Of a stretch of 47,036 nucleotides of DNA, positions 8,106 through 16,780 are shown piece after piece. A program made the translations under genes and the position numbers. The stretch lies in the NCBI GenBank assembly GCA_937925845.1, contig CALAML010000209.1:1-47036 (forward strand). Direction: 5' to 3'. Each line of letters opens with the position of its first letter. Positions within the stretch are counted from its first letter, which is position 1. The DNA comes from an uncultured Acidimicrobiales bacterium (GTDB taxonomy: Bacteria; Actinomycetota; Acidimicrobiia; Acidimicrobiales; CALAML01). Under the pieces are notes generated by a model, which saw only the letters and a list, made by a program, of their open reading frames with translations, was not told where the DNA came from and did no database searches.

Positions 8106-8815
8106 GAACCTTCCTCCTCGGCGGGTGCGTTCAGGCGGGTAGCTACCTCGAGAATGGCGTTGTTGAGATCTTCTTCGGTCACCCCACCGATCAGCTTGGC
8201 CCGAACCCGCCCGTTGGGGTCGACGATAAAGCTCTCCGGCACCTGGGCGGTTACGTAGTCGAGCACGATCGGGCTGGTATCGCGAGCCACCACCGGCCAA
8301 TCACCGCCGCGCTCCTCGAAGAACTCCGCCACCTCCACCTCCCGGGTGGCAAAGGCCACGCTCACCACGCCGGCATCACCGAAAGGACCGCCGTTCTCGG
8401 CAAACTCGATCAGCTCCGGATGTTCAACCACACAGGGCACACAGGTGGGCGAAAAGAAGTTCACCACTACCCAGCGGCCCCGCTCGCGATCGAGATCGTA
8501 GGTGGAGCCATCGATGGTCGAGCCCACGATCGGTGGAGCGACCTTCCCCAACAGCGGACTGTTGACCTGCTCCGACTCGCCGGTGTCGCGGGTGAAAAGA
8601 ATCACGATGAACACAACGGCGATAAACCCGACCGCCATGGCCACCACAAGGATCGGTCGGCCGCCGCCGGAACCCGATGGGCCGCCGTCGGATGAGCCGC
8701 CGGCGAAGGCATCACCCTCAACCCGAGGCTCGTCGCCCACGTGGCCGATACCGCCAGGCATCACTGCCGGTTCGCCTTCTGCGGTGCCGTCGGCAACCCT
8801 GGGCTGATCGCTCAT
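8102..8815 (-). CDS. ccmG: CcmG/ResA-type membrane-tethered thioredoxin
   Basis: A 237-residue TlpA/ResA/CcmG-like thiol oxidoreductase. Residues 1-52 are a Gly/acidic-rich cytoplasmic extension that is unusually long for the family, 55-75 are the membrane anchor, and the thioredoxin fold carries VVVNFFSPTCVPCVVEHPEL with the CxxC at Cys125/Cys128, then PESFIVDPNGRVRAKLIGGV with the cis-Pro region. It reduces apocytochrome and CcmH disulfides outside the membrane. It overlaps ccmF by 4 bp (ATGA) and ccmH by 4 bp. Confidence 0.88.
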   Translation of the reverse strand: MSDQPRVADGTAEGEPAVMPGGIGHVGDEPRVEGDAFAGGSSDGGPSGSGGGRPILVVAMAVGFIAVVFIVILFTRDTGESEQVNSPLLGKVAPPIVGSTIDGSTYDLDRERGRWVVVNFFSPTCVPCVVEHPELIEFAENGGPFGDAGVVSVAFATREVEVAEFFEERGGDWPVVARDTSPIVLDYVTAQVPESFIVDPNGRVRAKLIGGVTEEDLNNAILEVATRLNAPAEEEGS

Positions 8816-10935
8816 GATGGGGCTCCGGGCTCGGTAACGGCCTGGAACCGGACTCCGATGGGCGCCCGAGTGCCGTCGACCGACCGGTCGGGCTGGGTCG
8901 CCCCGTCCGGGTCTGCGTTCGCGTCGGGGTTGGTGCCGGAAGCCTCTCGACCCGGAGAGCGGGAAGGATCTCCGGGGTCGGCGCTCTCGGACTGGTCCAG
9001 TTCAATCGGCTCCGAGGTGGGGCGCAACGGATCGCGCCGCCGCCCCGGAAAGAGACTCAACAACGTTCCGAAACCGGTGATCAGTCCGCCCAGCCACAGC
9101 CAGGGAACGAGCGGCTGGGTGATCACCCGAATCGCGGCCGGACCCTCAAGATCCTCTGGAACCCGCAACAGGGTGAGGAACACATCGCCGGTGATCGACG
9201 TGCGAACCGACGGCTCACCGATCGCCCGACCGGTAAAGGCAAAGTTGCTGATCGCCGGCTCATACACCTGGCCGCCGTTGATGCGAACCTGGGCCCGGGT
9301 CAGCCGCTTCTCGGGGAACTCCTCCACCTCGATGCCCTCATAGGTAACGTCGTAACCGGCAAAGTTCGCCGTCTGGCCCGGCTCGAGGGTGAACTCGGCC
9401 TCCCGGCTGTAACTCGACGAAGCGGCAAAGGCCACTGCGATGATAATGATGCCGAGGTGCACGATCATCCCGCCGTTGGTGCGGCCCAAGAAGCCGCGGA
9501 AACCCTGTCGCCGGGTGGACAACACCACCTGGCGCAGCGCTGAACCGGCGGCAAAACCGGCCAGTCCAAAGGCGATCAGCGGCGCCAATCCATAGGCGCC
9601 CAACAACACGGCCAGCACCACGGCAAGACCGCCACCCCACGCCGGCCACTGCAACCGCTTCGACAGCAGCTCGGTCCCAGCTTTGCGCCATGGCAAGACC
9701 GGGGCCACGGCCATCAAAAAGAGCAACAGCATGCCCAGCGGCATGGTCATCCGGTTGAAGTAGGGCTCGCCCACCGACACCGCCCGACCGTCGTAGGCCT
9801 CGACCAGCAGCGGGAACACCGTGCCCAGCAGAATCACAAAGGCGAAGGCGGCAAAGATCAGATTGTTGGCCAGGAAGGCGCCCTCACGCGACAGCGGCGA
9901 ATCGATCCGACCCGGCGAGCGCAGCTGATCGCCCCGCCAACCGATCAGGCCGACGGTCACCAGGGTGATGGCAGCAAAGAAACCCAACAGCAGCGGGCCG
10001 ATCGAGCCCCCCGAGAAGGCATGCACACTTTCGATCACGCCCGAACGGGTCAGGAAAGTGCCGAGGATGGTGAGGGCGAAAGTGGCACACACCAACGACA
10101 GGTTCCACACCCGCAACATGCCCCGGCGTTCCTGGATCATCACCGAATGGATGAAGGCAGTGGCGGTGAACCACGGCAGAATCGATGCGTTCTCGACCGG
10201 GTCCCAGGCCCAGTAACCACCCCACCCCAACACCTCGTAGGACCACCACGCGCCCAACACGATCCCGAGGGTAAGGAAACCCCAGGCCACCAGCGTCCAA
10301 CGGCGGGTCTCCAACAGCCAGCCCTCGCCCACCCGGCCCGTCACCAGCGCGGCGATGGCAAAGGCAAAAGGCACCGTGAAACCGACGTACCCCAGGTACA
10401 GCATCGGTGGATGGACCATGGCCAACGGGTGGTTCTGCAGCAGTGGATCGGGACCAGGGCCGTCGAAACCGGGCGGCACCGTCACCTGGGTGAACGGGTT
10501 GGCCGGCCCCAACAACAGGCCAAAGAAGAAGAGCGACACCACAAACATGGTTAGCAGCGCCCACCCCACCAACGGATCGTCGAGCCGTTTGCGGAAGCGC
10601 ACTGCGGTGAGGGCCACCAGCCCCGAGAGCACCAGCACCCACAGCAGAATCGAACCCTCGAGCGACGACCACAGCGCGGCGAAGTTGTACAACGCCGGAG
10701 TGCGGGAGCTGCCCACCTGAGAGACGTAGTCGACGGTGAAATCACGGGTGATCAACGCCCGTTCCATGATCACCGTGGCAAACAGCGCACCAAAGAAGGC
10801 CAGCAGAGCCATGGTGCGGCCCTGCTGCATCAGGGCGCGGTTGCGGGTGCGCAAGGCCACGGCCAGCACAATGATGCCGACCGCCGATGACGCGGTTCCC
10901 AGCGCAACCCCAGCCAGACCGAGCGAGGAGTTCAT
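8812..10935 (-). CDS. ccmF: Heme lyase subunit CcmF
   Basis: A 707-residue polytopic membrane protein of the heme-handling family. The WWD heme-binding motif is WGWGGYWAWDPVENASILPW at about residues 238-255. Conserved flanking elements include PPMLYLGYVGFTVPFAFAIA and AFIHSVMIQERRGML. It holds heme and forms the thioether bonds of c-type cytochromes together with CcmH/I. The C-terminal soluble part (about 500-600) precedes a last membrane segment and a roughly 75-residue Pro/Asp/Ser-rich cytoplasmic tail, an extension not typical of proteobacterial CcmF. It starts 33 bp after ccmE. Confidence 0.95.
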   Translation of the reverse strand: MNSSLGLAGVALGTASSAVGIIVLAVALRTRNRALMQQGRTMALLAFFGALFATVIMERALITRDFTVDYVSQVGSSRTPALYNFAALWSSLEGSILLWVLVLSGLVALTAVRFRKRLDDPLVGWALLTMFVVSLFFFGLLLGPANPFTQVTVPPGFDGPGPDPLLQNHPLAMVHPPMLYLGYVGFTVPFAFAIAALVTGRVGEGWLLETRRWTLVAWGFLTLGIVLGAWWSYEVLGWGGYWAWDPVENASILPWFTATAFIHSVMIQERRGMLRVWNLSLVCATFALTILGTFLTRSGVIESVHAFSGGSIGPLLLGFFAAITLVTVGLIGWRGDQLRSPGRIDSPLSREGAFLANNLIFAAFAFVILLGTVFPLLVEAYDGRAVSVGEPYFNRMTMPLGMLLLFLMAVAPVLPWRKAGTELLSKRLQWPAWGGGLAVVLAVLLGAYGLAPLIAFGLAGFAAGSALRQVVLSTRRQGFRGFLGRTNGGMIVHLGIIIIAVAFAASSSYSREAEFTLEPGQTANFAGYDVTYEGIEVEEFPEKRLTRAQVRINGGQVYEPAISNFAFTGRAIGEPSVRTSITGDVFLTLLRVPEDLEGPAAIRVITQPLVPWLWLGGLITGFGTLLSLFPGRRRDPLRPTSEPIELDQSESADPGDPSRSPGREASGTNPDANADPDGATQPDRSVDGTRAPIGVRFQAVTEPGAPS

Positions 10936-10968
10936 CGCCCCGCTCCCCTCAGGTGGCGAACCACCGAT

Positions 10969-11460
10969 TCAGGGCTGGGGTTGATAGTCGTCAACCCGGT
11001 TCGGATTCTCTTCGGTATAGGTCTCTTCATGTTTCACCAGCATCCGGTTGCTGGTGAACGTTGAACCCTGCCACTGACCCTCCAGAACCACTGGAATACC
11101 GTCTTTGAACAGGTTGGGAGGATCGCCTACGTGGCTCACCGCCACCTCGGCATCGTTGTGGGCCACCAGGAACTCCACCGAGATAACTCCCTCATCGGAC
11201 ACGCTCTCGCTTACCGAAGCGGGAACCACCCGACCCTGAAGCCGGAACCGGGACTCACCCAGATCGTCGCGGCGCTCAATCGCCTCGTCGGCGTTGTAGA
11301 AGAACAGTGCGGCGTCGCCCAAACCCCGAACCACGATGAAGCCGAAGGCCACAACCAGCAGGGCAATAAAGAAGGTGATGGCCATGTTGCGGCCACCGCC
11401 GGATCGGCCGGTGCCGCCCGGAGTGCCGTGATCGATCGGCTCGAGTGGTGCCGCGGTCAT
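10969..11460 (-). CDS. ccmE: Heme chaperone CcmE
   Basis: A 163-residue heme chaperone: one membrane segment at about 26-46, then the OB-fold domain (FRLQGRVVPASVSESVSDEG) and the heme-attachment motif MLVKHEETY, His144 and Tyr148, matching the classical HxxxY. CcmE binds heme covalently and carries it from CcmC to CcmF. The ATG at 11460 is used because it overlaps the stop of ccmD by 4 bp (ATGA); an in-frame ATG three codons upstream is possible but would give a larger overlap. Confidence 0.9.
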   Translation of the reverse strand: MTAAPLEPIDHGTPGGTGRSGGGRNMAITFFIALLVVAFGFIVVRGLGDAALFFYNADEAIERRDDLGESRFRLQGRVVPASVSESVSDEGVISVEFLVAHNDAEVAVSHVGDPPNLFKDGIPVVLEGQWQGSTFTSNRMLVKHEETYTEENPNRVDDYQPQP

Positions 11461-11594
11461 GACGTCCACCGGCGCTGCTCAACCGGCACCTTGCGGCTCA
11501 GGGCCCGGCCCCGGGCCACAACAAACGCGACATAGGCGCCGAGCACAATCAGCACGACAGCCCACGCGGTGAACACAAAGAAGGCGTCGGTCAT
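11457..11594 (-). CDS. ccmD: Small heme-export protein CcmD
   Basis: A 45-residue protein: MTDAFFVFTAWAVVLIVLG begins a single membrane helix, followed by a basic tail (ARGRALSRKVPVEQRRW). Length, topology and position between ccmC and ccmE identify it as CcmD, which tethers CcmE to the CcmABC complex. Its ATG overlaps the ccmC stop (ATGA 11591-11594) and its stop overlaps the ccmE start (11457-11460). It is easily missed because of its size. Confidence 0.85.
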   Translation of the reverse strand: MTDAFFVFTAWAVVLIVLGAYVAFVVARGRALSRKVPVEQRRWTS

Positions 11595-12418
11595 GTGGTG
11601 GCCTCCAACCCTTCGGTAGATGATCCTGCGGTAGATGCTTCCGCGGCAATGAGGTCGAGGCTCCGGGCGCGGGGCTCGGCCCCTTCGGCGCGTCGGGCTT
11701 CGATGGCCTGAGCCAGTCCCTGAGTCTCATGCCGCCGAGCGAGGAACTCGACGCGGAATCGATGCATCACCAGCCACACAAACAGCAGGGTGAAAACAAC
11801 CATTCCCGTCATAAGGGTAAACAACAGCATGCCGTCGATCGTGGGGTCGGCCCGGGCCAGCGTGGGCTCCTGATGCAGGCTCCGCCACCAGTCGACCGAA
11901 TAGTGCACAATCGGCAGATCGATCATGGCGAACAGGGCCACATAAGCGGCCCGCTTGGCCCGAACCGCAGTGTCCATCTGCAGCGCCCGCACCGCCAGGT
12001 AGCCGGTGAAGAGCACAAAGAGCAGCAGGGTTGAAGTGAGCCGGGCATCCCACTGCCAGTAGCTGCCCCAGGTCGGCCGGCCCCAGATAGCGCCGGTGGC
12101 CAGGGCCAAACCGCAAAACACCAAACCGACTTCGGCGGCGGCGCCCGCCAGAAGATCCCAGAACTCGGTGCGCTTCCACAGATACATCGCCGAAGCGAAA
12201 CCGCACAGACCAAAGCCGTAGTACATGGTGGTGGCCGACGGCACGTGCACATACATGATGCGAACGGCATCACCTTGTTCGACCGAACTCGGGCTGATCA
12301 CCAGAGCCAGGGCCACCAAGAGCGCCATGCCGCCAGCCACAACCAGGCCGAGGTATCGGGTGGCGTTGGAGCCGGTATGAGCAGGGGCGCCGGGAGAAGC
12401 GGCGGTTGGAGCGGTCAA
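11591..12418 (-). CDS. ccmC: Heme exporter membrane protein CcmC
   Basis: A protein of about 275 residues with six predicted membrane segments and the WWD motif TWGSYWQWDARLTS near residues 116-129, flanked by the heme-ligand histidines in MYVHVPSA and IDLPIVHYSVDWW. CcmC loads heme onto CcmE. The best start is the TTG at 12418, which overlaps the ccmB stop (TTGA) and has a close GGAGG just upstream; no ATG or GTG lies between it and the first membrane segment. A longer frame from 12499 would lie inside ccmB and is unlikely. The C-terminal roughly 45 residues form a charged cytoplasmic extension. Confidence 0.92.
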   Translation of the reverse strand: MTAPTAASPGAPAHTGSNATRYLGLVVAGGMALLVALALVISPSSVEQGDAVRIMYVHVPSATTMYYGFGLCGFASAMYLWKRTEFWDLLAGAAAEVGLVFCGLALATGAIWGRPTWGSYWQWDARLTSTLLLFVLFTGYLAVRALQMDTAVRAKRAAYVALFAMIDLPIVHYSVDWWRSLHQEPTLARADPTIDGMLLFTLMTGMVVFTLLFVWLVMHRFRVEFLARRHETQGLAQAIEARRAEGAEPRARSLDLIAAEASTAGSSTEGLEATT

Positions 12419-13083
12419 GACTCCTCCAAAAGGGGGCCGAAGGCGAGAGCACCAAAGGACACATAGACCGTTGCGAACAAGGCCAGAAGGGCGCTCCACC
12501 TCAAGCCTGACGCACTATCACCGGCCAACGCCAACTCAAAGGACTGACTGGCAGCAATCAGCACCGGCGCCACCGCAGGCAGAAACAACAACGGAAGCAA
12601 CGTCTCTCGACCCTGAAGCCCGGCAGCCAACACACCAAACATCGTACCGGCACCAGCCAGGGCGGCTGTCGCGAGAAGGGCGGTGACAATCAACACACCC
12701 AAACCACGGATCGGAGTGCCATACAGCAGGCTCACGGCCAGACCCAGCACCACCTCGAGGGCCAGCAACTGCAGGAACACCGCCGCCGCTTTGCCCAGGT
12801 AGATGCCGGCCGGGTGCATCCCGGAGAGCCGCAACCCATCGGCCACACCATCGCTCGACTCCACACCGAACGAGCGCTGCACCGACAACATCGCGGTGAA
12901 AAGCACGGTCATCCAAAACAGTCCGGGGGTGACGTCGATCAACAGGTCGGCGTCGGGCTCGAAGGCAAAACCAAACAACAGCACGATGGCCACTACAAAC
13001 GGCAGCACCTGGGTCAGGGTGACCCGCGATCGGTACTCCAGGCGGAGATCTTTGCCCGCCACCAGCCGAGCGTCGGTCAACAT
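12415..13083 (-). CDS. ccmB: Heme exporter ABC permease CcmB
   Basis: A 222-residue permease with six hydrophobic segments and the family signatures KDLRLEYRSRVTLTQVLPF at the N-terminus and FGVESSDGVADGLRLSG in the first cytoplasmic loop. It pairs with CcmA to form the ABC module that releases heme-loaded CcmE. Its ATG shares one base with the ccmA stop (TGATG), and its stop overlaps the ccmC start. Confidence 0.93.
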   Translation of the reverse strand: MLTDARLVAGKDLRLEYRSRVTLTQVLPFVVAIVLLFGFAFEPDADLLIDVTPGLFWMTVLFTAMLSVQRSFGVESSDGVADGLRLSGMHPAGIYLGKAAAVFLQLLALEVVLGLAVSLLYGTPIRGLGVLIVTALLATAALAGAGTMFGVLAAGLQGRETLLPLLFLPAVAPVLIAASQSFELALAGDSASGLRWSALLALFATVYVSFGALAFGPLLEES

Positions 13084-13964
13084 CAGTGATCCCCCACTGG
13101 CGTCGGAGCGGTAGCGGCCGGTTCCGTCGCTGTTGCTGGGTGCGTCGCTGGGGTCGCTTCGGCGTCGGCCCCAGAAGGATCAGGAGAGAGGAGAGATGGC
13201 CCACCCGTCTCGGTGAGCTGGGCCCGATTGATCCCGCCGGCCAGATCCACCACCTGGGTGGCGATGGCCAGGGCCCGATCGTGGTCATGCGATGCCATCA
13301 ACACTGTGACCCCCACCCCCACCGCCTCGGCGACCAAGTCATCAAGCAGATCCCGACCAGCAGCATCCAACCCAGCATGGGGCTCATCAAGCAGCCACAG
13401 CTGGGGACGCCGGGCCACCAACACCGCCATCGCTGTGCGTCGACGCTGACCCGCCGAGAGCGAGCCCACCCGAACATCGCGCAGCCGCGGCACCAAACCC
13501 ACCCGATCCATGATCTGACCCAGGTCGATCTTGGGAGCCCGGGCCGCCCGCGACCAGAAGACGAGGTTGTCGGCCACAGTCAGGTCGTCGTACAGACCGC
13601 TCTGATGGCCGAGCAACCCGACCCGGCGCCGGATCGCGGTGACCTGGGTGGCGAGATCAAGACCGAGCACCGACGCCGAGCCTGATTCAAGAGCAACGAG
13701 GCCGGCACAAAGTCGCAGCACCGTTGACTTGCCCGCACCATTCGGGCCGCGAAGCAGGGCGACGCCACCCTGGCAAATATCAAGGTCGACACCGGCCAGT
13801 GCCGGGAAGCCGCCCAAAACCGTCACAACGTTGCGCAGCGACACTGCGACAGGCGACCCGCCACCAACCTCTGACCGTTCGGACAAAGACTTGGAGCGCG
13901 GTGGGGTCACCGGCTCTGACACCGGCGGGGATACCGATGCTGCTCCTGGGGCCGGATCTTCCAC
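13083..13964 (-). CDS. ccmA: Heme exporter ABC ATPase CcmA
   Basis: A 293-residue ABC ATPase. Walker A is LLRGPNGAGKSTVLRLCAGL (near residue 75), the signature is SLSAGQRRRTAMA, and Walker B with the D-loop is LWLLDEPHAGLD, followed by LMASHDHD with the H-loop. It is extended at both ends: about 40 Pro/Ser/Glu-rich residues at the N-terminus and about 45 Thr/Ala/Pro-rich residues at the C-terminus. It is the first gene of the operon; a TAAACT box at about 13971-13976 on the minus strand could be the -10, leaving a short leader with AGGTGG. Confidence 0.9.
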   Translation of the reverse strand: MEDPAPGAASVSPPVSEPVTPPRSKSLSERSEVGGGSPVAVSLRNVVTVLGGFPALAGVDLDICQGGVALLRGPNGAGKSTVLRLCAGLVALESGSASVLGLDLATQVTAIRRRVGLLGHQSGLYDDLTVADNLVFWSRAARAPKIDLGQIMDRVGLVPRLRDVRVGSLSAGQRRRTAMAVLVARRPQLWLLDEPHAGLDAAGRDLLDDLVAEAVGVGVTVLMASHDHDRALAIATQVVDLAGGINRAQLTETGGPSLLSPDPSGADAEATPATHPATATEPAATAPTPVGDH

Positions 13965-14007
13965 CTGATCAGTTTAGGAGCACCATCGCAGGTCCCGGAA
14001 GGCCGGG

Positions 14008-14032
14008 GTTGATCAGCAGAGTTGATCAGCAG
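14008..14032. repeat. 12-bp direct repeat upstream of ccmA and the class E sortase
   Basis: GTTGATCAGCAG occurs at 14008-14019 and again at 14021-14032, one helical turn and a few bases apart, in the 227-bp divergent region between ccmA and the sortase gene. Each copy contains the palindrome TGATCA; a further TGATCA lies near 13968. It could be a regulator site shared by both promoters. Confidence 0.4.
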
Positions 14033-14191
14033 GCTCATCAGGGCGGCTCGCCCCGGCCGGTGTCTCCTCATAGACTCCAGAAGTCATCCGATGGATTTGA
14101 GAACGCGAAACTCTCCGGATCTCCGGGAACAAGGCGATAGTGAGTAAACGTTCCCCATGCGCCATCGGCCCAATGGAGCACCACTACCATC

Positions 14192-15598
14192 ATGAATATG
14201 ACGCTGTCACGAGTTCTCGGCGGGATCGGCCGCGTGCTGATCTCCGCTGGCGCGCTCATTCTGCTTTTTGTGGCCTATCAGCTGTGGGGCACCGGCCTCC
14301 AAACCCGGGCCGCCCAGGACCGGCTGGAAAACGAGTTTGAACAACAGCTCGCCGATTGGGAAGCCCAACAGCAGGAAACCCCCATCGACGTCAGTGCCCC
14401 CGACCCCGACCCAACCACCAGCTCATCGAACCCCTCAACCACCAGTGACGACGGCGACGCCGATGATGGTGATGACGACGGCGAGGCCGAGGACGGTGAC
14501 ACCGGCGAGGATGATAGTGACGACGGTGACAGCGGCGATAGTGATGGCGGCCAAACTCCCGCGGACACCACCGAGGCGACGGCGCCACCCACCACCGTGC
14601 CCCCGATCACCGGCACCACCGTGCCCAACATCCCGGAACTGCCCGAAAACGGTGAAGCGGTAGCCAGCCTCGACATCCCCGACATCGGACTGAATTGGAC
14701 GGTGGTTGAGGGCGTCGACGTTGAAGACCTGAAAAAAGGCCCGGGCCACTACCCCGGCACGCCGATGCCCGGCCAGCCCGGCAACGCGGCCATCGCCGGC
14801 CACCGAACCACCCACGGCGCCCCGTTCTTCCGAGTGAACGAGCTCGAACCCGGTGACCCGATCTTCGTCCGGACCCTCCAAGGCCAGTTCGAATACCGCG
14901 TGACCGAGTCGCTGGTCGTGCAACCCGAGGAGTACGACCGGGTGATCAACCTGCCCGAGGGAGATCTGCTCACCCTTACCTCGTGCCATCCCCGGTACTC
15001 GGCGGCCCAGCGCTTCATCGTGCACGCCGAACTGGTGGGCGAAGCGGTCCCGGGCTACACCCCCGAGCAACTGGCGGCCCAGCTGGCAGCGGCCGAGCGG
15101 GCAGGACAGTTCGGTGCTCCTGACGAAGTCGAAGTGCAGGCGGTCAACTCAGCCCCGGCCAACACCGACCAGGGTGAAGCCGGCGACGACGACACCGATA
15201 CGGCCGACGACGACGGCGACAGCGCAGACAGCGAGTCGGGCGACGACGGTGACAACGGCGACACCGGCGACGACAACACCGGCGCCGGGGGGACCGACAC
15301 CGAAAGCAGCGACTCGGCGACCACCGAACCTGCGGTCGACCGAGCCGACGAGTTGGCCGCCCCTGATCTCAGCCAGTTCCAAACCCTCGACCAAAACGAC
15401 GGTGCGCTCACCGATCCCGGGGCATGGGGTCCGGTGATCCCGTGGGCCATGCTCGCTGGCGGGGCCTGGTTTGCCACCTGGCTGCTTGGCCGTCAGTGGC
15501 GCAAGATTCCTGCCTATGGGCTCGGGCTGCCGATCTTCCTACTCTTTCTCTTTATGTTCTTCGAGAAGTTCTCTCTGCTCCTCCCGGCGGCCTACTAA
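14192..15598 (+). CDS. Class E sortase with long acidic linkers
   Basis: A 468-residue membrane sortase. Residues 8-32 are a signal anchor, 84-120 a run of Asp/Gly/Glu, and 150-290 the class E sortase domain with IAGHRTTHGAPFF (His204), LLTLTSCHPRYSAAQRF (Cys265) and Arg274. A second Asp/Gly/Thr-rich acidic stretch lies at about 325-395, and two C-terminal hydrophobic segments follow (about 410-430 and 441-460). Class E sortases are the housekeeping sortases of high-GC Gram-positives, usually recognising LAxTG-type signals. The acidic stretches and the C-terminal membrane segments are unusual. An alternative ATG lies two codons downstream at 14198. Confidence 0.9.
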   Translation: MNMTLSRVLGGIGRVLISAGALILLFVAYQLWGTGLQTRAAQDRLENEFEQQLADWEAQQQETPIDVSAPDPDPTTSSSNPSTTSDDGDADDGDDDGEAEDGDTGEDDSDDGDSGDSDGGQTPADTTEATAPPTTVPPITGTTVPNIPELPENGEAVASLDIPDIGLNWTVVEGVDVEDLKKGPGHYPGTPMPGQPGNAAIAGHRTTHGAPFFRVNELEPGDPIFVRTLQGQFEYRVTESLVVQPEEYDRVINLPEGDLLTLTSCHPRYSAAQRFIVHAELVGEAVPGYTPEQLAAQLAAAERAGQFGAPDEVEVQAVNSAPANTDQGEAGDDDTDTADDDGDSADSESGDDGDNGDTGDDNTGAGGTDTESSDSATTEPAVDRADELAAPDLSQFQTLDQNDGALTDPGAWGPVIPWAMLAGGAWFATWLLGRQWRKIPAYGLGLPIFLLFLFMFFEKFSLLLPAAY

Positions 15599-15602
15599 GG
15601 CG

Positions 15603-16196
15603 ATGCTTCGGGACCAGCGGCGCCGTGGTTGGCGGACCCGGCACCGCATCGAACACGCTGGCCCCGGACCTCTGCGTACCAACGCGAGACGGCCGGCTCA
15701 GTCGGAGCGGGTGACGGTCACGTTCATGGGAGTCATTGTGGCGATGGTGATCGTTGGCGGCGCCTGCACTACGGCGAGCAACGACCTGGTGGACCAGGCG
15801 CTGACCAACCCGGAACCGGCCTCGGTCTTTGAGCTCCAAACCGGCGTGTGCTTCAACTCTTCGAACCTGGGCCTCGACGGCGACATCACCAGCATCGAAG
15901 TGGTCACCTGCACTGAACCCCACCGATTCCAGGTGTTCGACACCGTGATTCACGACGCCCCAGCGGGCGCCCCGTTCGACGCCGAAGCCCTGCGCACCGA
16001 TGCCCAAAACCTGTGCCTCGACGGCTTCGCCCGAGCGGTAGGCCGCACCTTTGAGGACTCACCCGAACTCGAACTACTCCCCCTTCGGCCGTCCGAGGCC
16101 AGCTGGAGCGAGGCTGGCGACCGCACCACGTACTGCATTGCCTACCCCGGCGACGAAACCGCATTCCCCGACGAGAGCCTCCTCGGCGCCGGCTGA
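15603..16196 (+). CDS. Septum-formation family protein (lipoprotein-like)
   Basis: A 197-residue protein whose C-terminal part matches the septum-formation domain of actinobacteria: SVFELQTGVCFNSSNL, then VVTCTEPHRFQVFDTVIHD, later LCLDGFARAVGRTF and TTYCIAYPGDE, with four conserved-looking cysteines that may form disulfides outside the cell. A hydrophobic stretch (MGVIVAMVIVGGACTTAS) contains a lipobox-like VGGAC, so the true start could be the internal ATG at 15726, giving a lipoprotein. I list the ATG at 15603 because it follows the sortase stop by 4 bp. Confidence 0.72.
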   Translation: MLRDQRRRGWRTRHRIEHAGPGPLRTNARRPAQSERVTVTFMGVIVAMVIVGGACTTASNDLVDQALTNPEPASVFELQTGVCFNSSNLGLDGDITSIEVVTCTEPHRFQVFDTVIHDAPAGAPFDAEALRTDAQNLCLDGFARAVGRTFEDSPELELLPLRPSEASWSEAGDRTTYCIAYPGDETAFPDESLLGAG

Positions 16197-16198
16197 AC

Positions 16199-16546
16199 TC
16201 AGTGATCGGCGTCCCACTTCTTCACTGCGGTCTTGGTCGCCCGCTGACGCCATGACTCGGTGAGCAGTTCCCGACACTCGGCCTTATCGACCTTGGCGAT
16301 GTTCACCAACACGATGGCATGGCCGTCATAGTGGTCGGTGGTGAAGAACTTGGCTGGCTCCGAAGCCAGCATCACTTCCTTTTCCTCCAGCGACTCAACC
16401 CACACCACCAGTGCCTCCGGCTCCTCCCGAAACCAGGCAAACATTCGGGGCTTGGTGCGCCACGACGGTCGACCGCCGTAGGACTCTGTCTCAAATGCGC
16501 CGGGGAGCTCCAGCGCCAAACGTCGCACATCGCCGAGGGTCGCCAT
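16199..16546 (-). CDS. MmcQ/YjbR family protein
   Basis: A 115-residue protein of the MmcQ/YjbR fold: LGDVRRLALELPGAFETESY at the N-terminus, GRPSWRTKPRMFAWF, then KFFTTDHYDGHAIVLVNIAKV and a C-terminal LLTESWRQRATK helix. The fold is often called DNA-binding, but biochemical function is unproven. Its promoter is leaderless-type: TAGTCT on the minus strand (16558-16553) ends 6 nt before the ATG. It converges with the septum-formation gene, with only 2 bp between stops. Confidence 0.82.
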   Translation of the reverse strand: MATLGDVRRLALELPGAFETESYGGRPSWRTKPRMFAWFREEPEALVVWVESLEEKEVMLASEPAKFFTTDHYDGHAIVLVNIAKVDKAECRELLTESWRQRATKTAVKKWDADH

Positions 16547-16552
16547 GCAACC

Positions 16553-16558
16553 AGACTA
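16553..16558 (-). promoter_or_regulatory. Leaderless-type -10 box of the YjbR gene
   Basis: TAGTCT read on the minus strand, 6 nt before the ATG at 16546; no Shine-Dalgarno is present. Confidence 0.5.
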
Positions 16559-16780
16559 CCTAGACCGTCGATACCGGGTCGGCGGCCAACACGGTCGGGT
16601 CGACCGGCGGATTGTTCTGGAGAACTTCTTGGCCATGATGCTTGTGAGCCTTTCGTCAGGTGTCGTTGTAGTGCCACCAGAGTTGGGCGGACCGATGAAG
16701 AACTTGTGAAGACCACATCAAGTTGTGAGACCAGTTCGGGCCGGGTTTCCCGCCGTCGGCTTCGATGCGAGAATGCAGCG

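Noticed and set aside
16561..16680. Minus-strand frame ending ...PPVDPTVLAADPVSTV and another ending LWWHYNDT, which look like C-termini of proteins
   Set aside because: Both are short, have no start codon or domain, and are interrupted by stops. They could be gene remnants in a 234-bp gap but I cannot support a gene.
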